Assembly (NCBI GenBank): GCA_002701395.1
Contig: NZVC01000060.1
Location: 5,118 to 66,874, forward strand
Origin: Maritimibacter sp.
GTDB lineage: Bacteria > Pseudomonadota > Alphaproteobacteria > Rhodobacterales > Rhodobacteraceae
Reading direction: 5' to 3'
Length of the DNA stretch: 61,757 nt
Shown here: piece by piece, positions 27,166 to 36,164 of the stretch
Layout: each line of letters starts with the position of its first letter
How positions within the stretch are numbered: position 1 is the first letter of the stretch
Program-made: the position numbers and the translations under genes
Notes under the pieces: generated by a model
Seen by the model: only the letters and a program-made list of their open reading frames with translations
Databases searched by the model: none
What the model was told of the DNA's origin: nothing

Positions 27166-28143
27166 ATGACCGGACCGGACACGCAGACTCTCGCCGACCG
27201 CGTCGCAGCCGGAGAGCGCCGCGCGCTGGCACGCGCGATCACGCTGGTCGAAAGCAACCGGCCCGACCACCGTGCGTCTGCCACGGCGTTGCTGGACGCA
27301 TTGCCCGACCGGCAGGCACTGCGGATCGGGCTGTCCGGCACGCCCGGCGTCGGCAAGTCCACGTTCATCGAGTCATTCGGCCAGTCGCTGACCGGTCAGG
27401 GGATGCGCATCGCGGTGCTGGCGGTCGATCCGTCCTCGGCGCGGTCGGGCGGGTCGATCCTTGGCGACAAGACGCGGATGGAACGCCTTAGCCGCGATCC
27501 CAACGCCTTTATCCGCCCGTCGCCGGCGCAGACCCAGCTGGGCGGTGTCGCCCGCCGCACGCGCGAGGTGATCCGCCTGTGCGAGGCTGCGGGCTATGAC
27601 GCGGTGATGATCGAAACGGTTGGCGTGGGCCAGTCCGAGACGATGGTTGCGGACATGACCGACCTGTTCGTTCTGTTGCTTGCGCCTGCGGGGGGCGACG
27701 AGTTGCAGGGCGTGAAGCGTGGGATCATGGAAATCGCGGACCTGATCCTTGTGAACAAGGCGGACGGCGACCTGAAGCTCGCCGCCGCCCGCACCTGCGC
27801 CGACTATGCCGGGGCGCTGCGGCTGTTGCGCAAGCGGCCGCAGGACCCGGACGGGTTTCCCAAGGCGCTGACCGTCTCGGCGTTGACGGGCGAAGGGATG
27901 GACACCGCATGGGCCGATATGCAGGCGCTGACCGACTGGCGCCGTGAACATGGCCACTGGGACCAGAGGCGCCGGGATCAGGCGCGGCACTGGTTCGAAG
28001 AGGAAGTCCGCCAAGGTCTTCTGGCGCGTCTGGCCGGCGATGCCGAGGCGAAGGCGCGGATGCAGGCGCTGGGCGAGTCGGTGGCGCGTGGCGAGACGGC
28101 CCCGGCGGCTGCGGCGGAGCGGATGCTAGCCACCCTGCGCTGA
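27166..28143 (+). CDS. meaB: methylmalonyl-CoA mutase-associated GTPase MeaB
   Basis: A G3E-family GTPase (325 aa) that protects and reloads the cobalamin enzyme methylmalonyl-CoA mutase; older databases call it ArgK/LAO transporter kinase. The P-loop GTPGVGKST starts near residue 58, then VDPSSARSGGSILGDKTRM, the switch ETVGVGQSE, and the guanine motif LVNKAD. AAAGGGGCGGCAG precedes the start. The mutase itself is not in the window. It is divergent from the DUF3108-hrpB pair. Confidence 0.93.
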   Translation: MTGPDTQTLADRVAAGERRALARAITLVESNRPDHRASATALLDALPDRQALRIGLSGTPGVGKSTFIESFGQSLTGQGMRIAVLAVDPSSARSGGSILGDKTRMERLSRDPNAFIRPSPAQTQLGGVARRTREVIRLCEAAGYDAVMIETVGVGQSETMVADMTDLFVLLLAPAGGDELQGVKRGIMEIADLILVNKADGDLKLAAARTCADYAGALRLLRKRPQDPDGFPKALTVSALTGEGMDTAWADMQALTDWRREHGHWDQRRRDQARHWFEEEVRQGLLARLAGDAEAKARMQALGESVARGETAPAAAAERMLATLR

Positions 28144-28194
28144 AAAGGAGCTTCCAGAAGATTTTGACTCGCGCCTTTCGTGTAGGTGGCGCCC

Positions 28195-28229
28195 TTGACA
28201 GAATTCTAATTGCGCACAATTTAATTGTG
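28195..28229 (+). promoter_or_regulatory. ohr promoter with OhrR-type operator
   Basis: A -35 TTGACA (28195-28200) and -10 TTTAAT (28220-28225, spacer 19). The -10 lies inside a perfect palindrome with arms CACAATT (28215-28221) and AATTGTG (28223-28229). A second arm pair, AATTG (28208-28212) and CAATT (28217-28221), overlaps it. AT-rich CAATT/AATTG palindromes are the known target type of OhrR regulators. Confidence 0.75.
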
Positions 28230-28258
28230 GATGATATAAATCTGCAAGGAGCTTCCCG

Positions 28259-28681
28259 ATGGTTGCCTACACTTCCACGGTCACCTCGACCGGCGGCCGC
28301 AATGGCCATATCGAATCCGACGACGGCCTGCTGTCCGCCGATGTGGCGATGCCCAAGTCGATGGGCGGCACCGGTGACGCCACCAACCCAGAACAACTGT
28401 TCGCCGGCGGGTTCGCCGCCTGCTTCGGCAGCGCCGTCATGGGCGTCGCGAAGAAGCACAAGGCAGAGCTGTCGGACGATGACGTAAAGGTCGTGGCGAC
28501 GGTCGGCATCGGCCAGAACGCGACTGGCGGTTTCGAACTGACGCTGAAGCTGGAAGTCGAAATCGCGGGCGTCGATCAGGACACCGCCGAGGCGATCGCC
28601 GCGTCCGCGCACAAGGTCTGCCCCTATTCCAATGCGACCCGGGGTAACATAGACGTGGACGTGACCGCGAAAGCCGTGTGA
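28259..28681 (+). CDS. ohr: organic hydroperoxide resistance protein Ohr
   Basis: A thiol peroxidase of the Ohr/OsmC family (140 aa) that reduces organic and fatty-acid hydroperoxides with lipoylated protein or dithiols. The two catalytic cysteines are Cys55 (GFAACFGSA) and Cys121 (KVCPYSNATRGN), and GGTGDATNPEQLFAGG is the Ohr-type loop. AAGGAGCTTCCCG precedes the start. ohrR follows after three bases. Confidence 0.95.
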   Translation: MVAYTSTVTSTGGRNGHIESDDGLLSADVAMPKSMGGTGDATNPEQLFAGGFAACFGSAVMGVAKKHKAELSDDDVKVVATVGIGQNATGGFELTLKLEVEIAGVDQDTAEAIAASAHKVCPYSNATRGNIDVDVTAKAV

Positions 28682-28684
28682 GCG

Positions 28685-29170
28685 ATGGACAAGTTCGACG
28701 ATCTTCTAAAGCTGGACCTGCAGGTCTGCTTTCCGCTGTACGCGGCGTCGAACCTTGTCACGCGCACCTATCGCGGTGTGCTTGAACCGCTGGGCCTGAC
28801 CTACCCGCAGTACCTTGTGCTTCTGGTGCTGTGGGAGGCGGACAGCCCGCAGTCGGTGGGATCGCTGGGCGAGCGGCTGCATCTGGACAGCGGCACCCTT
28901 ACCCCGCTGCTGAAACGCATGGAGCAGGCGGGCCTTGTCCGACGCTCTCGCGATCCGAAGGACGAGCGGCGCGTGCTGGTCGCCCTGACCGACGCGGGAC
29001 GGGCGCTGAAGGCCGATGCCGCGCGGGTGCCAGAGACGCTGTTCGACGCGTTCGGGATGTCGGTGGAAGACATCGAAGCCCTGCGCGACCAGTTACAGGA
29101 CGTGGTCCGTCGGCTGTCGAAAAAGGACGTTCCGGCAAAGCCCGGGGAATCCGGGGCGAAACCGGGATGA
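28685..29170 (+). CDS. ohrR: MarR-family organic hydroperoxide sensor OhrR
   Basis: A 161-aa MarR-type repressor. The N-terminal Cys15 in LQVCFPLYAASN is the peroxide-sensing residue of OhrR proteins; the winged helix reads GERLHLDSGTLTPLLKRMEQAGLVRR followed by DPKDERRVLVALTDAG. It is encoded directly behind ohr and so is likely autoregulated through the operator at 28208-28229. The last 15 residues (AKPGESGAKPG) form a flexible tail. Confidence 0.93.
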   Translation: MDKFDDLLKLDLQVCFPLYAASNLVTRTYRGVLEPLGLTYPQYLVLLVLWEADSPQSVGSLGERLHLDSGTLTPLLKRMEQAGLVRRSRDPKDERRVLVALTDAGRALKADAARVPETLFDAFGMSVEDIEALRDQLQDVVRRLSKKDVPAKPGESGAKPG

Positions 29171-29175
29171 ATCAC

Positions 29176-29204
29176 TTGACGCCCGGTTTGAATTGCCTTT
29201 AAAG
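29176..29204 (+). promoter_or_regulatory. candidate rpmB promoter
   Basis: TTGACG (29176-29181), 17-base spacer, TTAAAG (29199-29204), 65 bases before rpmB and just behind ohrR. Confidence 0.5.
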
Positions 29205-29269
29205 CACCCGAACTGAATTCAAGGCGTCGCTTGTGCGGCGTCTGCCCGCTTTTAGCCGAGGATGAAACC

Positions 29270-29557
29270 ATGTCGCGCCGCTGCGAACTGACCGGAAAAG
29301 GTCCGATGGTTGGCAACAACGTCAGCCACGCCAACAACAAGACCAAGCGTCGCTTTCTGCCGAACCTGAACGACGTGTCGCTGATGTCCGAAACGCTGGG
29401 CCGTCCGGTCAAGCTGCGGATCTCTGCCGCTGCCCTGCGCACGGTGGACCATCGCGGTGGCATCGACGCGTTCCTGGCGAAAGCCAAGGATGCAGAGCTT
29501 TCGGCGAACGCTCTGAAGATCAAGAAAGAAATCGCGAAGGCTCAGGCAGCCGCCTGA
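29270..29557 (+). CDS. rpmB: 50S ribosomal protein L28
   Basis: L28 (95 aa) without the zinc cysteines: [32 protein letters not shown] is diagnostic. The start at 29270 is preceded by GAGGATGAAACC; upstream in-frame codons have no site. Unlike in E. coli it is not followed by rpmG; it is a single-gene unit with its own promoter and terminator. Confidence 0.97.
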   Translation: MSRRCELTGKGPMVGNNVSHANNKTKRRFLPNLNDVSLMSETLGRPVKLRISAAALRTVDHRGGIDAFLAKAKDAELSANALKIKKEIAKAQAAA

Positions 29558-29582
29558 TCCCTTCCGGGTTTCTTGTCTGACG

Positions 29583-29611
29583 GCCTCGTTCCACCGGGAA
29601 CGGGGCTGTTT
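29583..29611 (+). terminator. terminator after rpmB
   Basis: 10-bp stem GCCTCGTTCC / GGAACGGGGC (one wobble) with an ACCG loop, followed by TGTTT. Confidence 0.7.
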
Positions 29612-29628
29612 GCATTTGTGGCGTAGCC

Positions 29629-30324
29629 TCAGCGTCCCAGCACCTCGGCGACCCAAGCGGGCACGATCTCTGTCGCCTTGCCCTGTATCTGCGTGTCGAA
29701 GTCGCGCGCGTTGGCCGAGGCTTCCAGGTTCAGTTCCAGCGTCTCTGCACCCGCTTCCCCCGCAAGACGGACGAAACCCGCCGCAGGATAGACCTCGCCC
29801 GAGGTGCCGATAGACACGAACAGGTCGCATTCGGTCAGGGCCTCGAAGATCTCGTCCATCAGATAGGGCATCTCTCCGAACCAGACGACGTCGGGCCGGG
29901 TTGCGGGCTGCTGGCAGGCGGGGCAGGGGTCCGACGGCGCGGTGACCGCTGGCGACGCCCAGCGGTGCCCGCAGGCGGCGCAGAGCGACCGGGCGAGTTC
30001 GCCGTGCATGTGCCAGACCCGCTGGCTTCCGGCGCGCTCGTGCAGGTCGTCGATGTTCTGGGTGACGATCAGAACCTCGCCATGCGGTAGCCCCTGTTCC
30101 AGCCGCGCCAGCGCCGCGTGCGCCACGTTCGGCGCGGCGCCAAGGCAGTTCTCGCGGCGGGCGTTGTAGAAGTCGTGCACCAGCGCGGGGTTGCGGGCGA
30201 AGCCCTCGGGGGTGGCGACGTCGTTCAGGTCATAGGTGGTCCACAGCCCGTCCACGTCGCGGAACGTGCCCAGCCCGCTTTCCGCCGAAATCCCCGCGCC
30301 GGTCAGGATTACGATCTTCGGCAT
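29629..30324 (-). CDS. cobB: NAD-dependent protein deacylase (sirtuin, class III)
   Basis: A 231-aa Sir2-family enzyme that removes acyl groups from lysine with NAD+. Seen are VILTGAGISAESGLGTFRD, QNIDDLHERAG, the catalytic His107 in MHGEL and the zinc cysteines 115, 118, 134 and 137. Tyr53 and Arg56 (FYNARR) are the pair that in class-III sirtuins such as E. coli CobB and SIRT5 bind succinyl or malonyl groups, so desuccinylation is likely. AGGAGA precedes the start. It is divergent from a phosphatase gene. Confidence 0.93.
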   Translation of the reverse strand: MPKIVILTGAGISAESGLGTFRDVDGLWTTYDLNDVATPEGFARNPALVHDFYNARRENCLGAAPNVAHAALARLEQGLPHGEVLIVTQNIDDLHERAGSQRVWHMHGELARSLCAACGHRWASPAVTAPSDPCPACQQPATRPDVVWFGEMPYLMDEIFEALTECDLFVSIGTSGEVYPAAGFVRLAGEAGAETLELNLEASANARDFDTQIQGKATEIVPAWVAEVLGR

Positions 30325-30415
30325 CCGCCTTCTCCTGTCTTTCCCTGACCTTGCCCGCCGCCGCCCGCCACGGCAACGCTTGACCTTGCCGCCCGCAGGT
30401 CTTTTCCTGCGTCGC

Positions 30416-30880
30416 ATGATCCAAAGTGTCCTGTTCGTCTGCCTTGGCAACATCTGCCGCTCTCCGATGGCCGAAGGCGTGTTTCGCACGCTGGCACAGC
30501 GCGAGGGGCTGGACCTTGTCATCGACAGCGCCGCGACGGGCGACTGGCACACCGGCGATGCGCCCTATCCGCCCGCGATCGAAGCGGCTGCCGCGCGGGG
30601 CTATGACATTTCGGGGCAGCGAGCGCGGCAGGTGAAACCCGCCGATTTCACGCGCTTCGACCTTGTGCTGGCGATGGACGGTTCGAACCTGTCGAACCTT
30701 CAAGCCCTGCGGCCCGAGGGTGGGACCGAGCCCAAGCTGTTCTTGGATTACGCGCCAGAGACCGGGCGCGATGCGGTGCCTGACCCCTATTATACCCGCG
30801 ACTTCGACGAGGCGCTGGATCTGGTCGAAGCGGGGGCCGCCGGTCTTCTGAAGGCGATCCGGGGACAGGCCCCGGATTAA
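30416..30880 (+). CDS. low molecular weight protein-tyrosine-phosphatase
   Basis: A 154-aa phosphatase with the CX5R loop CLGNICRSP (Cys9 nucleophile, Arg15) and the general-acid DPYYTRD near the C-terminus. Such enzymes dephosphorylate tyrosine kinases of exopolysaccharide export or act on small substrates; no kinase or polysaccharide gene is near, so the target is open. The start at 30416 has only a weak ribosome binding site. It is divergent from cobB, with 91 bases between. Confidence 0.93.
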   Translation: MIQSVLFVCLGNICRSPMAEGVFRTLAQREGLDLVIDSAATGDWHTGDAPYPPAIEAAAARGYDISGQRARQVKPADFTRFDLVLAMDGSNLSNLQALRPEGGTEPKLFLDYAPETGRDAVPDPYYTRDFDEALDLVEAGAAGLLKAIRGQAPD

Positions 30881-30902
30881 CGGGCGGCGGCAGAGACCCG
30901 CG

Positions 30903-31202
30903 TCAGCGGCAGTGGCTTTCCGCCGTCGCGCCGAACACCTTGTAGCGTTTCCAGAACACCTCGTGCGAGGCATTGTCGGACTGGCGGATCTCCTGCGCCA
31001 TGTGCGGGTCCTTGAAGAACCGCGCCGCCATCCGCTGGTCGCTGGAAGACAGCGTCCGGTCTGCGACGGCCTGAATGCAGCCGCACAGTTGCGGGCTGGC
31101 CCCGGCCCGTGCCGACGACAGGCAGGCGCGTTCGATCGCGTTCGCATTGGCTGCGCCTGCGGAGACAACGGTCAACACCGCTGCAACGATCACTTTCCTC
31201 AT
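30903..31202 (-). CDS. small secreted Cys-containing protein of unknown function
   Basis: A 99-aa protein with a signal peptide (MRKVIVAAVLTVVSAGAANA) and a mature part with four cysteines (ERACLSSAR, QLCGCIQAV and the final SHCR), which suggests two disulfides in the periplasm. The helical middle reads AVADRTLSSSDQRMAARFFKDPHMAQEI. Similar proteins in Rhodobacterales are sometimes labelled arginine transporter, a label the sequence does not support. GGGAGCAAGCC precedes the start. Confidence 0.7.
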   Translation of the reverse strand: MRKVIVAAVLTVVSAGAANANAIERACLSSARAGASPQLCGCIQAVADRTLSSSDQRMAARFFKDPHMAQEIRQSDNASHEVFWKRYKVFGATAESHCR

Positions 31203-31338
31203 GGCTTGCTCCCGTCCCGTGTTCGCAAAGCTGGCGCGAATTGCACAATTCGGACGTTTTGCCAGATTCGCGGCCAACCTCAAAACCAAATTATGGTTAC
31301 GCCCCGGTATCCTGCAAAGAGTTGATAAGGTCGCAGGC

Positions 31339-32421
31339 TTAGCCCCGGACAGGTGACGGAATGCGGACAAGGTGGTTGTCCCACGCGACCGCGTGGCGCG
31401 ACAGTTCGGCGCCGGGGCTGGAAATCAGCCCGGTTCCCGCGGTGAAAACGAACCCGTCCACCCCGGCGTTCACGCCGCAGACGTCTTCGCTTTCGACCGT
31501 TTCGACCAGCTGCGCATCGTCGGCAGAGAACACCTGCACCAGCCCGCCGCGCGGCGAGGTGATGGCAAAGCGGTCGCCGCTGTCCGAGAATGACACGCTG
31601 CCTGCATAGCCCTGCATCCGGCGATGGCCCTCGGGGTCGGCAGAGGCGAACCGCATTTCGCCGCCGCGACGGTGCAAGCCGGCAAGGGGCGGGCTGTCAG
31701 GGACGTCGCCCTGCCACTGCATCGCGAAGGCGACGAGACCGTCGTCGCGCACCGACAGATGCCGCAACGAATTGCGGCGATAGTCATGCGGCAGGTCGAC
31801 CGTTTCCAGAAGCTCGCCCCCGATGGTCACGTAGGACAGGTTCGGCTGCATCATGGGGATGTTCAGCTTGGCGCGGCCGGACGCCGGGTGCGTCTCGATC
31901 CCGCCGTTGGCGACGGCCAGCACGTCGGTGCCGGGGATCAGCAGGGTGTCATGGGGGCCGACACCGCCGGAGTCGAACTCGCCGATCCGGGCGTAGCCGT
32001 CCAATGCGTCCCACATGCCGATCACGCCGCGCGCGTTCTCGAAGTCGTTCTCGGGGGTGAACAGGATATCCCCGCCCGGAGAGAACGCCCCGTGCCCGTA
32101 GAAGTGCCGCCCGGCTGGCGCCTCGAGCGTGGCGTGGATGCGCCCCGAGGCGCAGTCCAGCACCACGGCGAAGGTGCCGGGGCGGCGGGCAAACGCCACG
32201 GCTTCGGGGCGCGAGGGATGCGCCGCGGCGGCGTGGCCCCGGTCGGGCAGGGGCAGGCGAAACACCTCGGCCCCGGTGTCGGTCAGGCCGAACAGGTTAT
32301 AGGCCCCGCCGGGCAGCTGTGCCGCGGCAAGATAAGCGGGCGCCCCGGCGTCCGCCCAGCTGACGCGGGGGGTCAGCCCGGTTGCCATGAGCCCTGCAAG
32401 GAATCCGCGCCGCGATGCCAT
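31339..32421 (-). CDS. DUF1513 beta-propeller protein, Tat-exported
   Basis: A 360-aa DUF1513 protein. The start MASRRGFLAGLMATGL carries a twin-arginine signal (SRRGFLAG), so it is exported folded. The repeated blocks, for example FYGHGAFSPGGDILFTPEND, GVGPHDTLLIPGTDVLAVANGG and YAGSVSFSDSGDRFAITSPRGG, resemble a seven-bladed propeller. It is the last gene of the operon di-haem oxidoreductase - imelysin - DUF1513, a set found together in many proteobacteria and often iron-regulated; its own role is unknown. Confidence 0.85.
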   Translation of the reverse strand: MASRRGFLAGLMATGLTPRVSWADAGAPAYLAAAQLPGGAYNLFGLTDTGAEVFRLPLPDRGHAAAAHPSRPEAVAFARRPGTFAVVLDCASGRIHATLEAPAGRHFYGHGAFSPGGDILFTPENDFENARGVIGMWDALDGYARIGEFDSGGVGPHDTLLIPGTDVLAVANGGIETHPASGRAKLNIPMMQPNLSYVTIGGELLETVDLPHDYRRNSLRHLSVRDDGLVAFAMQWQGDVPDSPPLAGLHRRGGEMRFASADPEGHRRMQGYAGSVSFSDSGDRFAITSPRGGLVQVFSADDAQLVETVESEDVCGVNAGVDGFVFTAGTGLISSPGAELSRHAVAWDNHLVRIPSPVRG

Positions 32422-32422
32422 A

Positions 32423-33433
32423 TCAGTCTCCGTCCATTGCGTTAAAACCGGCCCCTACGCCCAGCAGCGGCCCAAGGTCGGTGCCCAGCAACGTGCGGAT
32501 GCGATCCACGTTCTGTTGCAGGATCTCGACCTGCAACCGGCCCTGCGGATCGTCGACGCTCGCGAAGGCCGGGTCGTCTTCCAGCGCCTTGGCCTGCTCG
32601 AACGCGCGGTCATAGGCGGCGTCCAGCGTATCGGTCACGGTCTCCGAATCTTCTGCCAGCAGGCGCACCAGTTGCCGTGTGCCTTCCAAAGACAGCACCA
32701 CGTTGCGCAGCGCGCGGCCCGACCGGCGCGCTTCGGCCCGGGTGGGACGCGGGCGGTCGAAGGTTCCCAACGGGCGGCCCAGCCGGGTGTCAGAGGTGAA
32801 CTGAAGGCCCGAAACCACCGCACCGAAGAGCCGCTGCGCCGCCTCCTCGCGGCTGCGGTAGGTGTCGTTCTCGCCCGCTGTCAGCATGACCTCGGCATAG
32901 GCGTCCTGCCAGCCGTCAAGAATGGCTTGGGCGTTGGCCTCGATATCGCGGGCCACGGCGCGGACAAGGGCGCAACGGTAGGCGTCCGGCTCGGCCGTGG
33001 TGAACTGCGCATCGTACAGCAGGAATTCCATCGCGTAGAAGCCGCGCGCCGCGATGGACACATGCGAGAACGCGTCCTGCGTTTCGATCACGGGGTCTTC
33101 CGTCTCGATCAGGGTTGCCAGCTCGCGCGGGGTGAACCCGCGCGTGTCGGGCCAGAACGCCAGCGCGAAAGCGCGGTCCGCGTCCTCGGACGGGCCGAAC
33201 CGAAGGTGGCTGACCCGCACCCAAGCGTCGAAGGCCGCGTTCCATGCGGCGCGCAGATCGTGGCTCTCGGCGCTGCAATCGGCCTGCGCGGCGGTATCCA
33301 GATCGGCGGCCCGAAGCGCCAGAGACTCGTACCCGGGCAGGATGTGGCGGTCGACGATCGTGGCGATGTCATAGGCCTGCGCGGTCGCGGCAGAGGCGAT
33401 CAGGGCAAGGCCGGAAAGAAAGGTTCGCAACAT
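32423..33433 (-). CDS. imelysin-family periplasmic protein (second copy)
   Basis: A 336-aa imelysin-like protein (peptidase M75 family by name, though imelysins of this type are thought to bind iron rather than to cleave peptides). A signal peptide (MLRTFLSGLALIASAATAQA) is followed by helical bundles with HILPGYESLALRAADL, AFDAWVRVSHLRFGPSEDADRAF and FYAMEFLLYDAQF; the last matches the conserved GxHAxEFLLWG region of imelysins in a reduced form. The ATG at 33433 lies one base before the upstream stop, so translation is coupled to the di-haem gene. Confidence 0.85.
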   Translation of the reverse strand: MLRTFLSGLALIASAATAQAYDIATIVDRHILPGYESLALRAADLDTAAQADCSAESHDLRAAWNAAFDAWVRVSHLRFGPSEDADRAFALAFWPDTRGFTPRELATLIETEDPVIETQDAFSHVSIAARGFYAMEFLLYDAQFTTAEPDAYRCALVRAVARDIEANAQAILDGWQDAYAEVMLTAGENDTYRSREEAAQRLFGAVVSGLQFTSDTRLGRPLGTFDRPRPTRAEARRSGRALRNVVLSLEGTRQLVRLLAEDSETVTDTLDAAYDRAFEQAKALEDDPAFASVDDPQGRLQVEILQQNVDRIRTLLGTDLGPLLGVGAGFNAMDGD

Positions 33434-33434
33434 G

Positions 33435-34952
33435 TCAGAGGCTTTCAAGGAAGCGGATCAGTGCGGCGCGGTCCTTGGGCGGCATGTCGACCACGGCGTC
33501 GCGTTGGGCTTGTGCCTCGCCACCATGCCACAGGATCGCCTCCAGAAGCGACCGCGCGCGGCCGTCGTGCAGGAAATAGGTGTGGCCGGACACGGTTTCG
33601 GTCAGCCCGATCCCCCACAGGGGCGGGGTGCGCCATTCGTATCCGTCGGCCCGCGCCTCGGGCCGGTGGTCGGCCAGCCCTTCGCCCATGTCGTGCAGCA
33701 GAAGGTCCGAGTAAGGCCAGATCAGCTGGAAGCTTTGCGCCAATTCGCCCTCCAGCCGGTGCGTGACGAAAGACGGCGTGTGGCAAGAAACACAGCCGGT
33801 CTCGTAGAACACCCGCTTGCCGTCCAGCACCTCGGGGTCGTCCACGTCGCGCCGGGCGGGAACCGCTAGGTTCTTGGAATAGAAGGTCACAAGGTCCAGA
33901 CCCTGCTGGTCGATCTCGTACACGCGGTCGTCGCCATCGCCGTGCCGCGCGGCCATGCAGTCCGCCTGAAGGTCGGTGCATTCGCCCGCGCCCGACGTGA
34001 ACAGCGGGTTCGAGATGCCGATATCGCCGACGAAAGCGGACGCGGTCTGTTCCATCACCGTGGGGTTGCCCGCCTTCCAGCCAAAGCGGCCCAGCATCGG
34101 CATGTCGTGCTGCACGGACCAGACGACGTTCGCGCGGCCAGAAATGCCGTCGCCATCCGCGTCGTACTCGTCCGCGTTGGCAAGGATGTCGGCGGCGGGG
34201 ATCGCTTCGAGAAGGCCCATGCCCAGCATGTGCGGCGCCACGCGCGGGCTTAGCATCGCATCTGGGTGGAGCGGGCCATAGCCAAGGTCCGCCGCCGTGT
34301 AAGTCGGTGCGCGCAGGTGCGCGATCTCGCCGCCGGACAGGGGCACCTCGATCTCGTCATAGTCGATTTGCAACCGGTACTCGGCCGCGTGACCGGGCAG
34401 GGCGAAGTCCTGAAGCTGGGTGCCATAGGTCGGTTCGGGCAGGGTGGCGATGTAATCCTCGATCTCGGCAATTCCGTCCTCTGGGCTGCCGGGGATCGAG
34501 ACGCGCAGGAACATCGAGATCGCGGTGTCGTCCGGGCCCTCGGGCGGGTGGCCGCGCCCGTCTTTCAGGTGGCACCGCTGGCACGATCGCGCGTTGAACA
34601 GCGGACCCAGCCCGTCCGAGGCCAGCGTTGACGACGGGGCCGAGACCCAGATCTTCTTGAACAGCCCGTTGCCGACCTTGAATTCCAGCTCTCCCTCGAA
34701 GCCGATGTTGGCCGAGGGCTGCGAAAAGGCGTCGGCATTGCCGCGCGCGCGAACGGTGGCGGCGCCGGCGGACATTTCCTCGAACCGGGCGGGCGCATCG
34801 AAATCGGTGGCGGGCGTGGTGACGCCGGTGATCCGCGCAGTCTCGTCCTCGGTACGGGGGATGATGGGCAGGTGCGGCTCGTCCAGCGGCCCGGCCTGCG
34901 CCGTGACGGCGCCGAGCAGCAGGAAGAACGGGAAAGAGGCTTGGAACCGCAT
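33435..34952 (-). CDS. di-haem oxidoreductase, DUF1111 family
   Basis: A 505-aa secreted c-type cytochrome of the DUF1111 (di-haem oxidoreductase, putative peroxidase) family. The signal peptide is [20 protein letters not shown]. Two haem-binding motifs are seen: CQRCH (124-128) and CVSCH (387-391). [22 protein letters not shown] and [39 protein letters not shown] are hallmark stretches. An Asp-rich loop [14 protein letters not shown] could bind calcium. It is the first gene of the three-gene operon. Confidence 0.92.
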   Translation of the reverse strand: MRFQASFPFFLLLGAVTAQAGPLDEPHLPIIPRTEDETARITGVTTPATDFDAPARFEEMSAGAATVRARGNADAFSQPSANIGFEGELEFKVGNGLFKKIWVSAPSSTLASDGLGPLFNARSCQRCHLKDGRGHPPEGPDDTAISMFLRVSIPGSPEDGIAEIEDYIATLPEPTYGTQLQDFALPGHAAEYRLQIDYDEIEVPLSGGEIAHLRAPTYTAADLGYGPLHPDAMLSPRVAPHMLGMGLLEAIPAADILANADEYDADGDGISGRANVVWSVQHDMPMLGRFGWKAGNPTVMEQTASAFVGDIGISNPLFTSGAGECTDLQADCMAARHGDGDDRVYEIDQQGLDLVTFYSKNLAVPARRDVDDPEVLDGKRVFYETGCVSCHTPSFVTHRLEGELAQSFQLIWPYSDLLLHDMGEGLADHRPEARADGYEWRTPPLWGIGLTETVSGHTYFLHDGRARSLLEAILWHGGEAQAQRDAVVDMPPKDRAALIRFLESL

Positions 34953-35133
34953 TGCAGGAGGTCTCCGGCAGGTGTGTTGGCCGCGTTATCCTATGGAATT
35001 TGTCGGAAATAAAGGGGCGGTTTGTCACGCCCAGGACCCGCCCGCGCGGCGGCCCGGCTGGCGGTCCGGCTTGCGGCCCGTGGAACCGGCCCCATATTCA
35101 GGATGGTTGCGGCATGAACCTTCGGAGAGACAG

Positions 35134-36078
35134 ATGGGCTATGTGAAGACGGCGATGCTGATGGCAGCGATGACCGCGCTGTTCATGGGGATCGGCTATT
35201 TGATCGGCGGGTCGGGCGGCGCTGTGCTTGCGCTGGTGGTCGCCGCCGGGATGAACGCGTTCACATGGTGGAATTCGGACAAGATGGTGCTGCGGATGCA
35301 CAATGCGCAGCCCGTGACGCCGGGCGACCGCGCGGGCCTGCACGCCATGGTGTCGGAACTGGCACGCAACGCCGGGATGCCCGAGCCCAAGGTCTATCTG
35401 ATCGACACGCCGCAGCCCAACGCCTTTGCCACCGGGCGCAATCCCGCGAACGCCGCCGTGGCTGTGACCTCGGGGCTGATGCGCAGCCTGAACCGCGAGG
35501 AACTCGCCGGCGTGGTCGCGCACGAACTTGCCCATATCCGCAACCACGACACCGCCATCATGACCGTCACCGCGACCTTCGCCGGTGCGATTTCCATGCT
35601 GGCGAACTTCGCGCTGTTCTTCGGCGGTGCCCGCGAAAGGATGGGGCTGATCGGCACGATCCTGATGATGGTCCTTGCGCCGCTGGCCGCCGCGCTGGTG
35701 CAGATGGCGATCAGCCGCACCCGCGAATACGCCGCCGACAAGGCCGGGGCCGAGATCTGCGGTCAGCCGATGTGGCTGGCCTCGGCTTTGGAGAAAATCG
35801 CGGCGGGCGCCGCCCGGATCGACAACGACGCGGCCGAGCGGAACCCGGCGACGGCCCATATGTTCATCATCAACCCGCTGCACGCGCACAAACGCGACAA
35901 CCTGTTCGCCACCCACCCCGCGACGGAAAACCGGATCGCCGCACTGCGCGAACTGGCGGGGCAGGGCACCGCCGCGTCGCCGCGCCGTGCCGCCGCGCGG
36001 GCCGACGATGCGCCGATGACGTCCAGCCGCATCCCCAGCACCCGCGGAAAACCGGACCGGGGCGGCCCCTGGAACTGA
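35134..36078 (+). CDS. htpX: membrane zinc protease HtpX
   Basis: An M48-family membrane protease for quality control of damaged membrane proteins (314 aa). Two N-terminal membrane helices (residues 5-24 and 28-45) precede the zinc motif HELAH (130-134); a second helix pair follows and the third zinc ligand lies in [26 protein letters not shown] is the conserved end; the tail after it is Arg/Pro-rich and disordered. The start is preceded by GGAGAGACAG. It lies on the plus strand between the two halves of the imelysin cluster. Confidence 0.95.
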   Translation: MGYVKTAMLMAAMTALFMGIGYLIGGSGGAVLALVVAAGMNAFTWWNSDKMVLRMHNAQPVTPGDRAGLHAMVSELARNAGMPEPKVYLIDTPQPNAFATGRNPANAAVAVTSGLMRSLNREELAGVVAHELAHIRNHDTAIMTVTATFAGAISMLANFALFFGGARERMGLIGTILMMVLAPLAAALVQMAISRTREYAADKAGAEICGQPMWLASALEKIAAGAARIDNDAAERNPATAHMFIINPLHAHKRDNLFATHPATENRIAALRELAGQGTAASPRRAAARADDAPMTSSRIPSTRGKPDRGGPWN

Positions 36079-36116
36079 CCCGGGAAGCTAACCTGCCCTC
36101 GACCGGCGGCAAAAAG

Positions 36117-36145
36117 AAAAGGGCGGCCACCGGGGCCGCCCTTTT
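36117..36145. terminator. bidirectional terminator between htpX and irpA
   Basis: Perfect 12-bp stem AAAAGGGCGGCC / GGCCGCCCTTTT with a 5-base loop between convergent genes; it gives a T run in both directions. Confidence 0.85.
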
Positions 36146-36164
36146 CATGTTCTGAAGGACGCTC

